From positions 62,001 to 126,000 of the forward strand of contig NZ_BIME01000005.1 of assembly GCF_004000925.1 (NCBI RefSeq): DNA of 64,000 nucleotides, in the 5' to 3' direction. The position numbers were made by a program, and so were the translations under genes. The notes beneath the pieces are model-generated. The model searched no databases, was not told the DNA's origin, and worked only from the letters and a program-made list of their open reading frames with translations. Origin of the DNA: Paenibacillus illinoisensis NBRC 15959 (GTDB lineage Bacteria; Bacillota; Bacilli; Paenibacillales; Paenibacillaceae). This document shows, one piece after another, positions 47,362-55,373 of this stretch. How positions within the stretch are numbered: the stretch's first letter is position 1; each line of letters opens with the position of its first letter.

Positions 47362-47805
47362 TCATTGGCGGCTGTCCGGTTCATCGTTTTTCTTGCGTTT
47401 GTTCATCTGCTTGGCTTCCCAGAACAGTCCGGTCAGCACATCCTTGATACGTTTTTTGTCTTCGTCATCCAGTGGAATTCCGTCAAACATCAGATCGTCT
47501 TCGTCCTCAAGCATTTTCTTGAAATCACGTCGGTCTTTGTACGTTGCCCATTCGGGAATGTCCTGAGCTTCACTTGCTGCATTTGCTGCCTCAATATACC
47601 CTGCCTGTTTCATCATGTCGGCATAGGGAACGGAGAGCGCATCGGCCAATTTGCGGATCGTGGCTGGTTTCGGAACACCGCGGACTCCATTTTCAATGCG
47701 TGAAATTTGTGAGTTGCTGATTCCTGCTGCTTCGGCGAGCTGATTGATGCTATAGCTCTGCTGTTCCCGCAGTTGTTTCAGATAAGGACCAAAAGCGTGC
47801 TCCAC
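47362..47805 (-). CDS. XRE-family phage-type repressor
   Basis: The 147-residue protein starts with GTG and has an N-terminal helix-turn-helix (LKQLREQQSYSINQLAEAAG, SNSQISRIENGVRG) and an acidic C-terminal part. The adjoining ImmA/IrrE peptidase gene makes it a likely substrate of that peptidase. It is divergent from the ArpU-like activator gene, and inverted copies of CGTATAAGCG flank the gap and may be its operators. Confidence 0.85.
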   Translation of the reverse strand: MEHAFGPYLKQLREQQSYSINQLAEAAGISNSQISRIENGVRGVPKPATIRKLADALSVPYADMMKQAGYIEAANAASEAQDIPEWATYKDRRDFKKMLEDEDDLMFDGIPLDDEDKKRIKDVLTGLFWEAKQMNKRKKNDEPDSRQ

Positions 47806-47828
47806 AATTCATGCCAACTCCTTCAATT

Positions 47829-47838
47829 CGTATAAGCG
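47829..47838. promoter_or_regulatory. Candidate XRE operator, copy 1
   Basis: CGTATAAGCG occurs here, 24 bases upstream of the XRE start. An inverted copy lies at 48095-48104. A role as repressor site is inferred. Confidence 0.35.
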
Positions 47839-47910
47839 TATTTAATAGATACTAAGAAACACTCCATGCCCTATGATCTGCTAGTGCCCCGTTCCGGATA
47901 CGGATCGTTC

Positions 47911-48036
47911 TTCCAATCGCCGTTATCCCCAGATTTCCTTGATCCCTTATGAAAGGGAGAAATCCGGTGATAAATGCGAACGCTAACGCTTTTTCAGAAT
48001 CGATTCCGTCTCCTCCACTACTTTCGCACTTCTAGG
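47911..48036. repeat. Dispersed hairpin repeat, copy A
   Basis: This region resembles 57211-57328. Both contain GTTATCCCC, a CCCTT...AAAGGG loop pair, and AATCCGGTGATAAA; the outer arms TTATC/GATAA pair (47923-47973). Such elements look like a genus-typical dispersed intergenic repeat. I see only two copies in the window. Confidence 0.6.
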
Positions 48037-48496
48037 GGACAAATCATGTTCACTTTAACATTCAAGTAGCTTCTTAATATTTATAATAGAAAGTCGCTTA
48101 TACGAGAGATCTGTAATTATCTGTACTATAACGTATATATACCATTAGGTAAAGGGAATTGAAACAATTATGCCAAAAGGTATAGAAAATAGGAGCGAGG
48201 GTTTTATTTTATCGTCAAAATGACCCAAAATGAAGGTTTACTCTAATCTCCAATAAGTGGTATCCTCAAATAGAAATACGAACAATATACGAACATAACA
48301 TTAAATTTGAACGATTTATATGTACTGGAAACCGGAAGCCTCAAGGTATGAAGCCCTGCGGAAGTGATTCCAAAAGGCAACACAAAAGACCTGGACAATG
48401 GCCGTTATTTCTCTGAAAAGACTGTATAACACTCATAAAAGAAGTGAAGTTTAGCGTGTTTTATTTTAGACCAAACCCTTAAGGAGGAGAATGAAT
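48037..48496. other. Rest of the XRE-ArpU intergenic region
   Basis: It holds the second candidate operator CGCTTATACG (48095-48104), a tandem ATACGAACA motif (48277-48297) and presumably the promoter of the ArpU-like gene. No ORF with a ribosome site is seen. Confidence 0.4.
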
Positions 48497-48979
48497 ATGG
48501 AATTATTGCTGCCTGAACTGGATCGACGCAAAACGCAAACGGCTGTGGAAGCCGCGCTGGAGAAATACCGAATTTATAAAACGATTGCCTTTGAAGAACG
48601 TGAGGTCATGGTCACGGCGAGTTACACGGAGCGTTTCCATGGGCCGACCAATGTCACAGGGGACCCAACTGCCAGAACGGCGATCTACAATGTGGATGTA
48701 CAGCGGGCACGTCAGGCGTATTGCGATACAATTGATCATATCGTGTCTCGTCTGAGTGAGAAGGAACGGATACTGGTTTGTGAACGGTACCTGAAAGATG
48801 ATGACGTGTTTGATTACAAGGTGTACAACCATGTATTTGATCCGCCTGTGAGCAAGGATACGTATACCAAAATCAGAACCCGTGCCTTCTATAAAATGGC
48901 TCTTGCCTTATCTGATCGGGGACTGATCAATGTGGAGCCGCTGTCCATATCCCGCAAGAGCCGCCAAAAGCTCGGTTAA
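48497..48979 (+). CDS. ArpU/Xpf-like phage late-gene regulator
   Basis: The 160-residue protein matches the ArpU family of phage transcription regulators. MELLLPELDRRKTQTAVEAA is typical of its start, and a helix-turn-helix-like part near LSEKERILVCERYLKDDD ends in RTRAFYKMALALSDRGLI. In PBSX the related Xpf turns on the late operon. AAGGAGG lies nine bases before the ATG at 48497; the ATG at 48491 is too close. It is probably the activator of the tail module from 57.7 kb, but no target site is proved. Confidence 0.75.
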   Translation: MELLLPELDRRKTQTAVEAALEKYRIYKTIAFEEREVMVTASYTERFHGPTNVTGDPTARTAIYNVDVQRARQAYCDTIDHIVSRLSEKERILVCERYLKDDDVFDYKVYNHVFDPPVSKDTYTKIRTRAFYKMALALSDRGLINVEPLSISRKSRQKLG

Positions 48980-49071
48980 AACGATTGCAAGTTCGTCCTT
49001 TAAACTCCTGAAATGATTGTATACAATAATGAAACAACAACACTTCGATGGAACAAAGGAGAGAAATCCGC

Positions 49072-50739
49072 ATGCCGCAAGATTCCGGAATGCAGGAAAT
49101 GTACACGCTGAAAACCATTGCGGAGACGCTGAACACATCCAATGATCTGAGCCCGATGCTGGATACGGTAGTAGGCAAGCTGCTGGAACTGACGGGACTT
49201 ACGACAGGCTGGGTGTTTCTCATTCGTGAGGGCGGAGAATATTCATGTGTATCGGACTACAACCTGCCGCCGGCTCTGCTTCATGAAGACAAGGAGCCCA
49301 TGCGCTGTGGAACATGCTGGTGTGTAAACCGTTTCCGGGATGGTAGACTCGATAATGCCGTCAACATTATTAACTGCAAACGGCTTGAGGATGCCACGGA
49401 GCATCAGTGGGGAGATACGCGTGACATCACCCATCATGCAACGGTTCCGCTGCGATCGGGTGAGAAAATGATAGGATTGCTCAACGTTGCCGCACCAGGC
49501 AAAGAGCATTTTAGTGAAGGGGAGCTGGCGCTTTTGCAGGCCGTAGCCTATCAAATTGGAAGTGCCATGGAGCGCATGCGATTATATCGCGGCGAGCAGA
49601 GAAGAGCGGATCAGTATGCCAGGCTGGGGGAGTTCAGCAGAGCGCTGGGGCTGGAACTGAACGAGTGCAGCAATGCTGACGATATGGCCAGGACGGTGGT
49701 CAAGCTGCTTGGACAGCATTACGAATGGCCTTTTGTCGCTCTGATAGCTCAAAAAAATGAAGCTCTACGCATACAAACGGCGCATGCCAGTGCCTTGGAA
49801 GACTCATTGCTAGTTAACGAGATACCGCCGGAGACGGATCGCCTACTACAACGTGTGATTCAATCACATCGCGCCGAAATATTGTCAGCATCCGAGATGG
49901 TAGAATTGTCTCAGGTTTGCGGCATGCCTCCCGATTCCGTTATGTCTTCAGGTCTGGCTGCTGCCATACCACTCAGCCCTCCCGGGGAAACAGCCGTGCT
50001 GGTCGCCCAGCTTGGTTCGGAAATGGATTCTCTTCTGTCAGACCGTGAGGTTATGGATGCGCTCGCAGAACATATTACAGCTTCTTGGGAAAGTCTGAGA
50101 CTCGTCGAGAAGCGCCGTGAATTAACCCGTCTGGAGGAGCGAAACCGATTGGCTCGGGATCTGCATGATTCGGTAAACCAAATATTGTTCTCGCTCTCGT
50201 TGACCGCCAAGGGAGCAGAGAGCATGTTATCCGGTACAGCAGAACTGCATCCGGCGGCTGAAGCCATGAGAGATATCCGTTCGTTATCTCAAGAAGCTCT
50301 GAAGGAAATGCGTGCGCTGATCATGCAGCTTCGTCCCGCCGGACTCGAATCCGGTCTGCTAAGTGCACTACAGGAGTATGGTACGAGTCAGGGGCTGCAG
50401 GTCGTCGTTAACCGAACCGGCATGCGCAGCCTGCCTCGCAGTATAGAAGAGGGGTTATGGCGAATTGGACAGGAAGCCCTGAATAATGTACGTAAACATG
50501 CGGAAGTTACAGCGGCAGATATCACTCTCCAGCTAGGGGATACCGAAGCCGTGTTCATTGTGAAGGATCGGGGAAAAGGTGGAGCCAAAAGAAAGCAACC
50601 CCTGCCTGCCCGTTCGCTCGGTCTGTCCATTATGAAAGAGCGGGCGCAGTCGCTGGGAGGCAAGCTGGATCTTATAAGTTCATCCCGTACGGGAACATCG
50701 GTAACGGTAGTTATTCCACTCCCGTCCGAATTGGGTTAA
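49072..50739 (+). CDS. GAF-domain sensor histidine kinase (NarL-type HisKA_3)
   Basis: The 555-residue soluble protein has two GAF-like regions (about 10-170 and 190-345) and a HisKA_3 core, NRLARDLHDSVNQILFSL with His near residue 366, followed by an ATPase domain (GLWRIGQEALNNVRKHAEVT, IVKDRGKGG, SLGLSIMKERA). It should phosphorylate the response regulator encoded 18 bases downstream. The signal is unknown; the first GAF contains a CGTCWC cluster that could bind a cofactor. AAAGGAG before the ATG at 49072 sets the start. Confidence 0.88.
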   Translation: MPQDSGMQEMYTLKTIAETLNTSNDLSPMLDTVVGKLLELTGLTTGWVFLIREGGEYSCVSDYNLPPALLHEDKEPMRCGTCWCVNRFRDGRLDNAVNIINCKRLEDATEHQWGDTRDITHHATVPLRSGEKMIGLLNVAAPGKEHFSEGELALLQAVAYQIGSAMERMRLYRGEQRRADQYARLGEFSRALGLELNECSNADDMARTVVKLLGQHYEWPFVALIAQKNEALRIQTAHASALEDSLLVNEIPPETDRLLQRVIQSHRAEILSASEMVELSQVCGMPPDSVMSSGLAAAIPLSPPGETAVLVAQLGSEMDSLLSDREVMDALAEHITASWESLRLVEKRRELTRLEERNRLARDLHDSVNQILFSLSLTAKGAESMLSGTAELHPAAEAMRDIRSLSQEALKEMRALIMQLRPAGLESGLLSALQEYGTSQGLQVVVNRTGMRSLPRSIEEGLWRIGQEALNNVRKHAEVTAADITLQLGDTEAVFIVKDRGKGGAKRKQPLPARSLGLSIMKERAQSLGGKLDLISSSRTGTSVTVVIPLPSELG

Positions 50740-50756
50740 TGTCAGGGGGAGACAAC

Positions 50757-51494
50757 ATGCCGATTACAATTTTGCTCGCAGATGATCATGCCATGGTTAG
50801 ACGGGGACTGCACGTGTTTTTGTCCACGCAGACGGATATGAAAGTGGTGGGTGAAGCCTCCAATGGGCAGGAGGCGATTGAACAGGCAGAGAAGCTGCAG
50901 CCCGATGTGGTGCTCATGGATCTGCATATGCCTGTGCTGGACGGGATCGAGACCGCCAGACGCTTGCGCACGATTTTGCCTGGAATTCGCGTTATTGTGC
51001 TCACGTCGTTTTCGGATCAGGATCACGTTATTCCTGCCGTGCGGGCTGGGGTCAAAGGGTATCTGATGAAGGATATTGAACCCGAGGATCTTGCCGTGGC
51101 GATAAGGAATGTGCATGCAGGACAGGCCCAGCTTCATCCTGCAGCGGCTGGTCAGTTAATGCATGTGATGGCTTCATCTGACATACCATTAGAAGCGCAG
51201 GATACTGTACGCACAGATTCAACAGCATACGGGAAAGTTCAGAATTATGAGAAGCTTAAGCAGCCTTTACCTTTACAAAGCGATGAAACTTCGCCGAGTC
51301 TGGATGCGCTGACCCGCCGCGAGCAAGAGGTATTGGCCCTTATTGCACAGGGACTCAGCAACAAGGAGATTGCGGTTCAGCTCGTCATTACAGAGAAAAC
51401 CGTAAAGACACACGTCAGTCATCTGCTGGATAAATTGGGATTGGCCGATCGTACGCAAGCAGCCATCCATGCCGTGAAGAACGGCTGGGTCTGA
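50757..51494 (+). CDS. NarL/LuxR-family response regulator
   Basis: The 245-residue protein has a receiver domain (ITILLADDHAMVRRGLHVFL, phospho-Asp in VVLMDLHMPVLDG) and a C-terminal LuxR-type helix-turn-helix (LTRREQEVLALIAQGLSNKE, KTVKTHVSHLLDKL). It is the partner of the upstream kinase. An unusually long linker of about 60 residues, low in structure, joins the domains. AGGGGGAGACAAC precedes the ATG at 50757. Confidence 0.9.
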   Translation: MPITILLADDHAMVRRGLHVFLSTQTDMKVVGEASNGQEAIEQAEKLQPDVVLMDLHMPVLDGIETARRLRTILPGIRVIVLTSFSDQDHVIPAVRAGVKGYLMKDIEPEDLAVAIRNVHAGQAQLHPAAAGQLMHVMASSDIPLEAQDTVRTDSTAYGKVQNYEKLKQPLPLQSDETSPSLDALTRREQEVLALIAQGLSNKEIAVQLVITEKTVKTHVSHLLDKLGLADRTQAAIHAVKNGWV

Positions 51495-51528
51495 TTGATT
51501 CGAGCCCCTTCTCAGCCTAAAGTCGTAG

Positions 51529-51556
51529 AAACTCAACCGAAAGGTTGAGTTTTTTT
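51529..51556 (+). terminator. Terminator of the two-component operon
   Basis: AACTCAACC pairs with GGTTGAGTT across a GAAA loop, followed by T6. Confidence 0.9.
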
Positions 51557-51676
51557 GTGCTGCAAGTTAAGTCTATCTGCTGACGATATGGAAGAAGAAG
51601 CAAGGTAAGATAGAGACAGAAGAGATGAAGGTTGATCATGGAATACCAACCAAAAACAGGCAGGAGCGTGACATAG

Positions 51677-52252
51677 ATGAAGATCATCGTATTGGCAGGA
51701 AGCAACCGAAAGAATGCAACCAGTACACGTTTGGGGGAATATGCGGTCGAAGTCATGCGCAACCAGGGTCATGAGGCGAGCCTGTTTGATCTGTATCAGA
51801 CACCCGTTCCATTTTACGCACCGGATGAGAAGCAGGCAGAGGATCACAACCTGGCAGAGCTGAACTCGCGCATGCTCGCAGCGGACGCCATTATTTTATC
51901 AACGCCAGAGTATCACGGTAGCATCAGCGGGGTGCTCAAAAATGCGCTGGATCATCTGAGCCAGGCTCACTTTAGCGGCAAACCGGTCTTGTCGATCAGC
52001 TCAGCGGGAGGAGCGGTGGGGGTTAGTTCTCTTTTGCAGCTGCAGGCTATCGTTCGCAATCTGCACGGGATTAATGCACAGGAATGGATCTCCATTGGGG
52101 GAGCGCAGCGCAGGCGGTTTGAAGCAACCTTTGACGGATATGAGGAATATGAAGGCAGCCAGGACATCGAGGACCGGATTCAGCGAGTGATTGGTTCGTT
52201 CCTGAGCCTAGCCCAGACATTAACATCTGCACGGAAATCATCCGAAAGCTGA
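51677..52252 (+). CDS. NADPH-dependent FMN reductase
   Basis: The 191-residue flavodoxin-fold protein has the FMN-phosphate loop GSNRKNATSTR near the start and TPEYHGSISGVLKNALDHLS, typical of the azoreductase/SsuE-like FMN_red family. It reduces flavin, quinones or azo compounds. It begins a likely operon with the two VOC genes, since the gaps are 16 and 18 bases. Confidence 0.85.
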   Translation: MKIIVLAGSNRKNATSTRLGEYAVEVMRNQGHEASLFDLYQTPVPFYAPDEKQAEDHNLAELNSRMLAADAIILSTPEYHGSISGVLKNALDHLSQAHFSGKPVLSISSAGGAVGVSSLLQLQAIVRNLHGINAQEWISIGGAQRRRFEATFDGYEEYEGSQDIEDRIQRVIGSFLSLAQTLTSARKSSES

Positions 52253-52268
52253 GAAAGAGGGAATGAAC

Positions 52269-52724
52269 ATGATTAAAGGCATATTTGAAACACATTTGAA
52301 TGTAACGAATCTGGAGAGATCACATCACTTTTATGAACAGATTCTCGGTTTGCCGCATGCTTACGGGCAGAAGGATCGCGGTAACTCATTTTACTGGATT
52401 GGTGGAGCGGGGAATGCCATGCTGGGGCTGTGGGAAAAAGAACCGGAGCTGGTGCAGCGGCAGCATTTTGCCTTTCACGTATCGCTGGAGGACATGAAGC
52501 ATGCTGTCACATATCTTGAGGGTAAAGGGATTACGACGCACAACTTCCTTGATGATGATATCGGTGAGCTGTATGTATTCGGCTGGATGCCGGCTGTATC
52601 GGTATATTTCACGGACCCGGATGGTCATTCTCTTGAATTCATATCCATGCTTCCGGATGAAGCGAAGCCGGAGCTGGGTATGGTGCCATGGAGTACATGG
52701 GAGAAGATGCACGGACGGGCGTGA
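52269..52724 (+). CDS. VOC (glyoxalase-fold) family protein
   Basis: The 152-residue protein has one VOC module pair: IFETHLNVTNLERSHHFYEQ at the start, HFAFHVSLEDMKHAVTYLEG in the middle, and YFTDPDGHSLEFISML near the end, giving His, His and Glu ligands. It may be a detoxifying enzyme. The substrate is unknown. The ATG at 52269 is chosen over 52263 because GAGGGA sits at a normal distance. Confidence 0.8.
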   Translation: MIKGIFETHLNVTNLERSHHFYEQILGLPHAYGQKDRGNSFYWIGGAGNAMLGLWEKEPELVQRQHFAFHVSLEDMKHAVTYLEGKGITTHNFLDDDIGELYVFGWMPAVSVYFTDPDGHSLEFISMLPDEAKPELGMVPWSTWEKMHGRA

Positions 52725-52742
52725 TCGAGAGGAGGCAGTCAG

Positions 52743-53378
52743 ATGCTATTTGAAGAAGTGAAGCTGCACACCACTCGTTTGGCTGAGATTAAACATTTCT
52801 ATAGGGATACGCTCGGACTGAAGGTGGCCGATGACTCCGATTCTTCATTCACATTGCAGATCGGATGCACAAAAATGATATTTGTACACAGTGAAATGGA
52901 GCACGAGCCCTTCTATCACTTTGCCTGGATGATTCCTAAGAATCGTTTTCAGGAGGCCAAAGCGTGGGCAGCGGCACGGGTAGAGCTCAGTACGCAGGAT
53001 GGAGAGGATGAAACCTTTTCAGAGAACTGGAATTCCCATTCGCTCTATTTCGAGGATCCCGCTGGTAACATTCTGGAGCTGATTGCTCATCACAATACCC
53101 ATCATAAGAGTGAACGTCCTTTCTCGGCGGAGGATCTGCTGCAAGTGTGCGAGGTGGGACTTGTATCAGAGGACGTATTGTCCACGGTGGGAGAATTGGG
53201 GCAAATGGGCTTAAACCAATGGGGAGCGATAAGTGAAACCTTTGCCCCGGTAGGAGACGTGAATGGTCTGTTTATTGTGGTGAAAAAGGAACGGATCTGG
53301 TTCTTTTCGGAGCAAAAAGCACAACGATTCCCGCTCGAAGTTGTCGTACAAGGTGTCGGCAGACTGCAGTTTGGGTAA
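52743..53378 (+). CDS. VOC family protein with C-terminal extension
   Basis: The 211-residue protein starts MLFEEVKLHTTRLAEIKHFY and has a VOC domain to about residue 120 (SLYFEDPAGNILELIAHHN) followed by a 90-residue extension of its own. AGGAGGCAGTCAG precedes the ATG. It is the last gene of the FMN reductase operon. Function unknown. Confidence 0.8.
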   Translation: MLFEEVKLHTTRLAEIKHFYRDTLGLKVADDSDSSFTLQIGCTKMIFVHSEMEHEPFYHFAWMIPKNRFQEAKAWAAARVELSTQDGEDETFSENWNSHSLYFEDPAGNILELIAHHNTHHKSERPFSAEDLLQVCEVGLVSEDVLSTVGELGQMGLNQWGAISETFAPVGDVNGLFIVVKKERIWFFSEQKAQRFPLEVVVQGVGRLQFG

Positions 53379-53496
53379 ATGATTGAATCTGGGAAGCGAA
53401 ACGGGCATATATGCACGATTTGATTCATTTTATAGAAGTAAGCACAATGTAAACATGGTGTAATAAATTTAAATTCGGTGAAGGAGTGATGACGTT

Positions 53497-54447
53497 ATGG
53501 ATCGACGTTTGTTGGAAGAGGGTCTGAGGGTCATCGTTTCGAGTCGTGAGCGTACAGGTGACCTCTGGCATGCCCACTATGGAGCAGGAGCAATAGCTGC
53601 TTATTTCTGGGTTCGGGAAAATCGTCTGTCTTCCCTTGCGGCGGGCAGCGTTACCGCAGAGGCGAAAGCCATGCTTCGCAAACACGGAGTAGATCAGGAG
53701 CCACAATCTGCCCGTGGTGAAATACTCGAACGGGAAGAAGCCGAGGCGCGGATCACAGAAGCGCTGGATCGTACGATCGGGGAACTTCACTGGGTTGGAC
53801 ACCAAGCAATCTATGGCGCCCTTACGCTGAAAGCCATTCGCGAGCTGGATGGTTGGGGCACAGAGCAGGATATTGAACGGATGGTGGAGCTGATCGATTC
53901 ATTTGAGAAGACCATACCGGGCAGATCGTGGCTGAACACAACGGTTAAGGAAATCCGCAGTCTGAAGATAGATGATACGGATGAATTTCCTCGTATTAAA
54001 GGACCGGAGCAGCTGTCCCGGTTGATTCTGGATGAGCTGGGTGCTTTCCCGGCGATCTATCAGGCCGAGTCCCATCATGATCTGATCGGTCATATGCTGA
54101 CCTACGGCCATGCACTCAATATCTTGCATGAGCTGGGTTATCCGGCACTGTTCCACAAAGGAATTCCACCGTTCCTGACGATGATAAAGGCCCTTCGATT
54201 GAGCCGGGAAGCGGTAAGTGAAGATGGACAGTGGACATTGCAATCTCCGGTTGACGTGCTGCCGCTCGTTCCTGCCGAACGTTCGACGGCTCTGCCGCAC
54301 GAGCTGGAATACTGGCTCACCGACCGAAGATCCCGCGATTGGAACGCAGGCCATGTGTTCAAATTTCCGTTCAGCTTCTATCATCATACAAGAAACGGCA
54401 ATTCGTTCCCGGAGAGCTGGGAGAATTTCCGGTATATTATTGCTTAA
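53497..54447 (+). CDS. Conserved-looking hypothetical, His-rich helical protein
   Basis: The 316-residue soluble protein has several His-bearing segments: LWHAHYGAGAIAAYFWVREN near residue 24, LHWVGHQAIYGALTLKAIRE near 97, and SHHDLIGHMLTYGHALNILH near 190. These could bind a metal, and the pattern faintly recalls questin-oxidase-like DUF4243 proteins, but I do not assign it. A GAAGGAGTGATGACGTT-type site precedes the ATG and a terminator follows. Confidence 0.5.
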   Translation: MDRRLLEEGLRVIVSSRERTGDLWHAHYGAGAIAAYFWVRENRLSSLAAGSVTAEAKAMLRKHGVDQEPQSARGEILEREEAEARITEALDRTIGELHWVGHQAIYGALTLKAIRELDGWGTEQDIERMVELIDSFEKTIPGRSWLNTTVKEIRSLKIDDTDEFPRIKGPEQLSRLILDELGAFPAIYQAESHHDLIGHMLTYGHALNILHELGYPALFHKGIPPFLTMIKALRLSREAVSEDGQWTLQSPVDVLPLVPAERSTALPHELEYWLTDRRSRDWNAGHVFKFPFSFYHHTRNGNSFPESWENFRYIIA

Positions 54448-54520
54448 GTATAAAATGTTAAGACGCTCGCTCATGGCATTAAAGGATGCATAGTGAACGA
54501 TAGCAAACATATAAATGATG

Positions 54521-54556
54521 AAGAGCACTGCCTGAAATGGCTGGTGCTCTTTTTTG
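54521..54556. terminator. Terminator between 53497-54447 and the membrane protein
   Basis: AAGAGCAC pairs with GTGCTCTT, followed by T4 to T6. Confidence 0.85.
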
Positions 54557-54568
54557 GTTTTAACGAGG

Positions 54569-55042
54569 TTAGAACTCAAGGATAAACAGGATAAGAATGA
54601 CACCGGAGAAGAGTAAGAAGAGACGTTTAATGGAAGGATTGTGAGCAGCCCAGACACCCCAGGAACTCATAACTGCGATACTCTCCCAAAACACTAATAA
54701 TGGGATGCCTTCAGGTGTAAATGGAAAAGAAAGTCCTGGCAGCCGGGAAGTACCTGAACCCATAAGAACAACGGTCATATACACGGGGATGAGGGATAGG
54801 AGCATATAGAGCAGTGTTTGCAGCCAAAAGAAATAGATCTTTAGCACACGTAAGAGGATAACTGCAAGCAGAAAGAAGAGTATAACAACGGACGAAAATG
54901 TTGCAGCAGTCCATCCAAGAAGGGGGACAGTCAATACATTCGTTTCCTGGTAGAGAATATACATTGTTATGGCGTACATAACGGGCCCTGCCATATAACA
55001 GGGTATGGCTATCCACAAATAGAACCAATCCGATGTTTTCAT
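54569..55042 (-). CDS. Small polytopic membrane protein, unknown
   Basis: The 157-residue protein starts MKTSDWFYLWIAIPCYMAGP and has about five hydrophobic helices, ending LFLLFSGVILILFILEF. The ATG at 55042 has AAAGGTGG before it. It has no recognised motif. Confidence 0.6.
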   Translation of the reverse strand: MKTSDWFYLWIAIPCYMAGPVMYAITMYILYQETNVLTVPLLGWTAATFSSVVILFFLLAVILLRVLKIYFFWLQTLLYMLLSLIPVYMTVVLMGSGTSRLPGLSFPFTPEGIPLLVFWESIAVMSSWGVWAAHNPSIKRLFLLFSGVILILFILEF

Positions 55043-55183
55043 GATATCCACCTTTTACACGGTCTTGTTTATATGTACTAAACGTACAATATAAGCATAA
55101 AGTTTGATGATCGTAACAGAGATTACCTGGAACCGACTTTTTACCTCCCGGAGGGCGACGACAATCAGACGGAAACCGTACCT

Positions 55184-55337
55184 TTCACCGTCAGCAGAGC
55201 CGGAAAAAGGGTGTAAGATTGTATTATCGGATTAGCAGCAAGGGACACAGCCGATAGCACATACGCTAATGTACAGCCGGCCTGGGGGCCGGTTTTTTGA
55301 TGCGGTGATGGTGAGCCTGCTCTAATCGGGTACTTAT
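55184..55337 (+). repeat. Structured leader RNA repeat, copy 1 (before DUF4127)
   Basis: It shares most bases with 57421-57580, including AAGGGTGTAAGATTG and TATTATCGGAT, GACACA, CATACGCT and ATGTACAG. TGTA/TACA (55212-55215, 55272-55275) and TATCGG/CCGATA (55225-55230, 55251-55256) pair. A terminator CCGGCC...GGCCGG with TTTTTT ends it (55276-55298). It lies about 75 bases before the DUF4127 start, the layout of a riboswitch or attenuator. No known class matches. Confidence 0.6.
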
Positions 55338-55373
55338 GTAAGACTGAATTTAATAAACAGGAGGTTACGTGAT

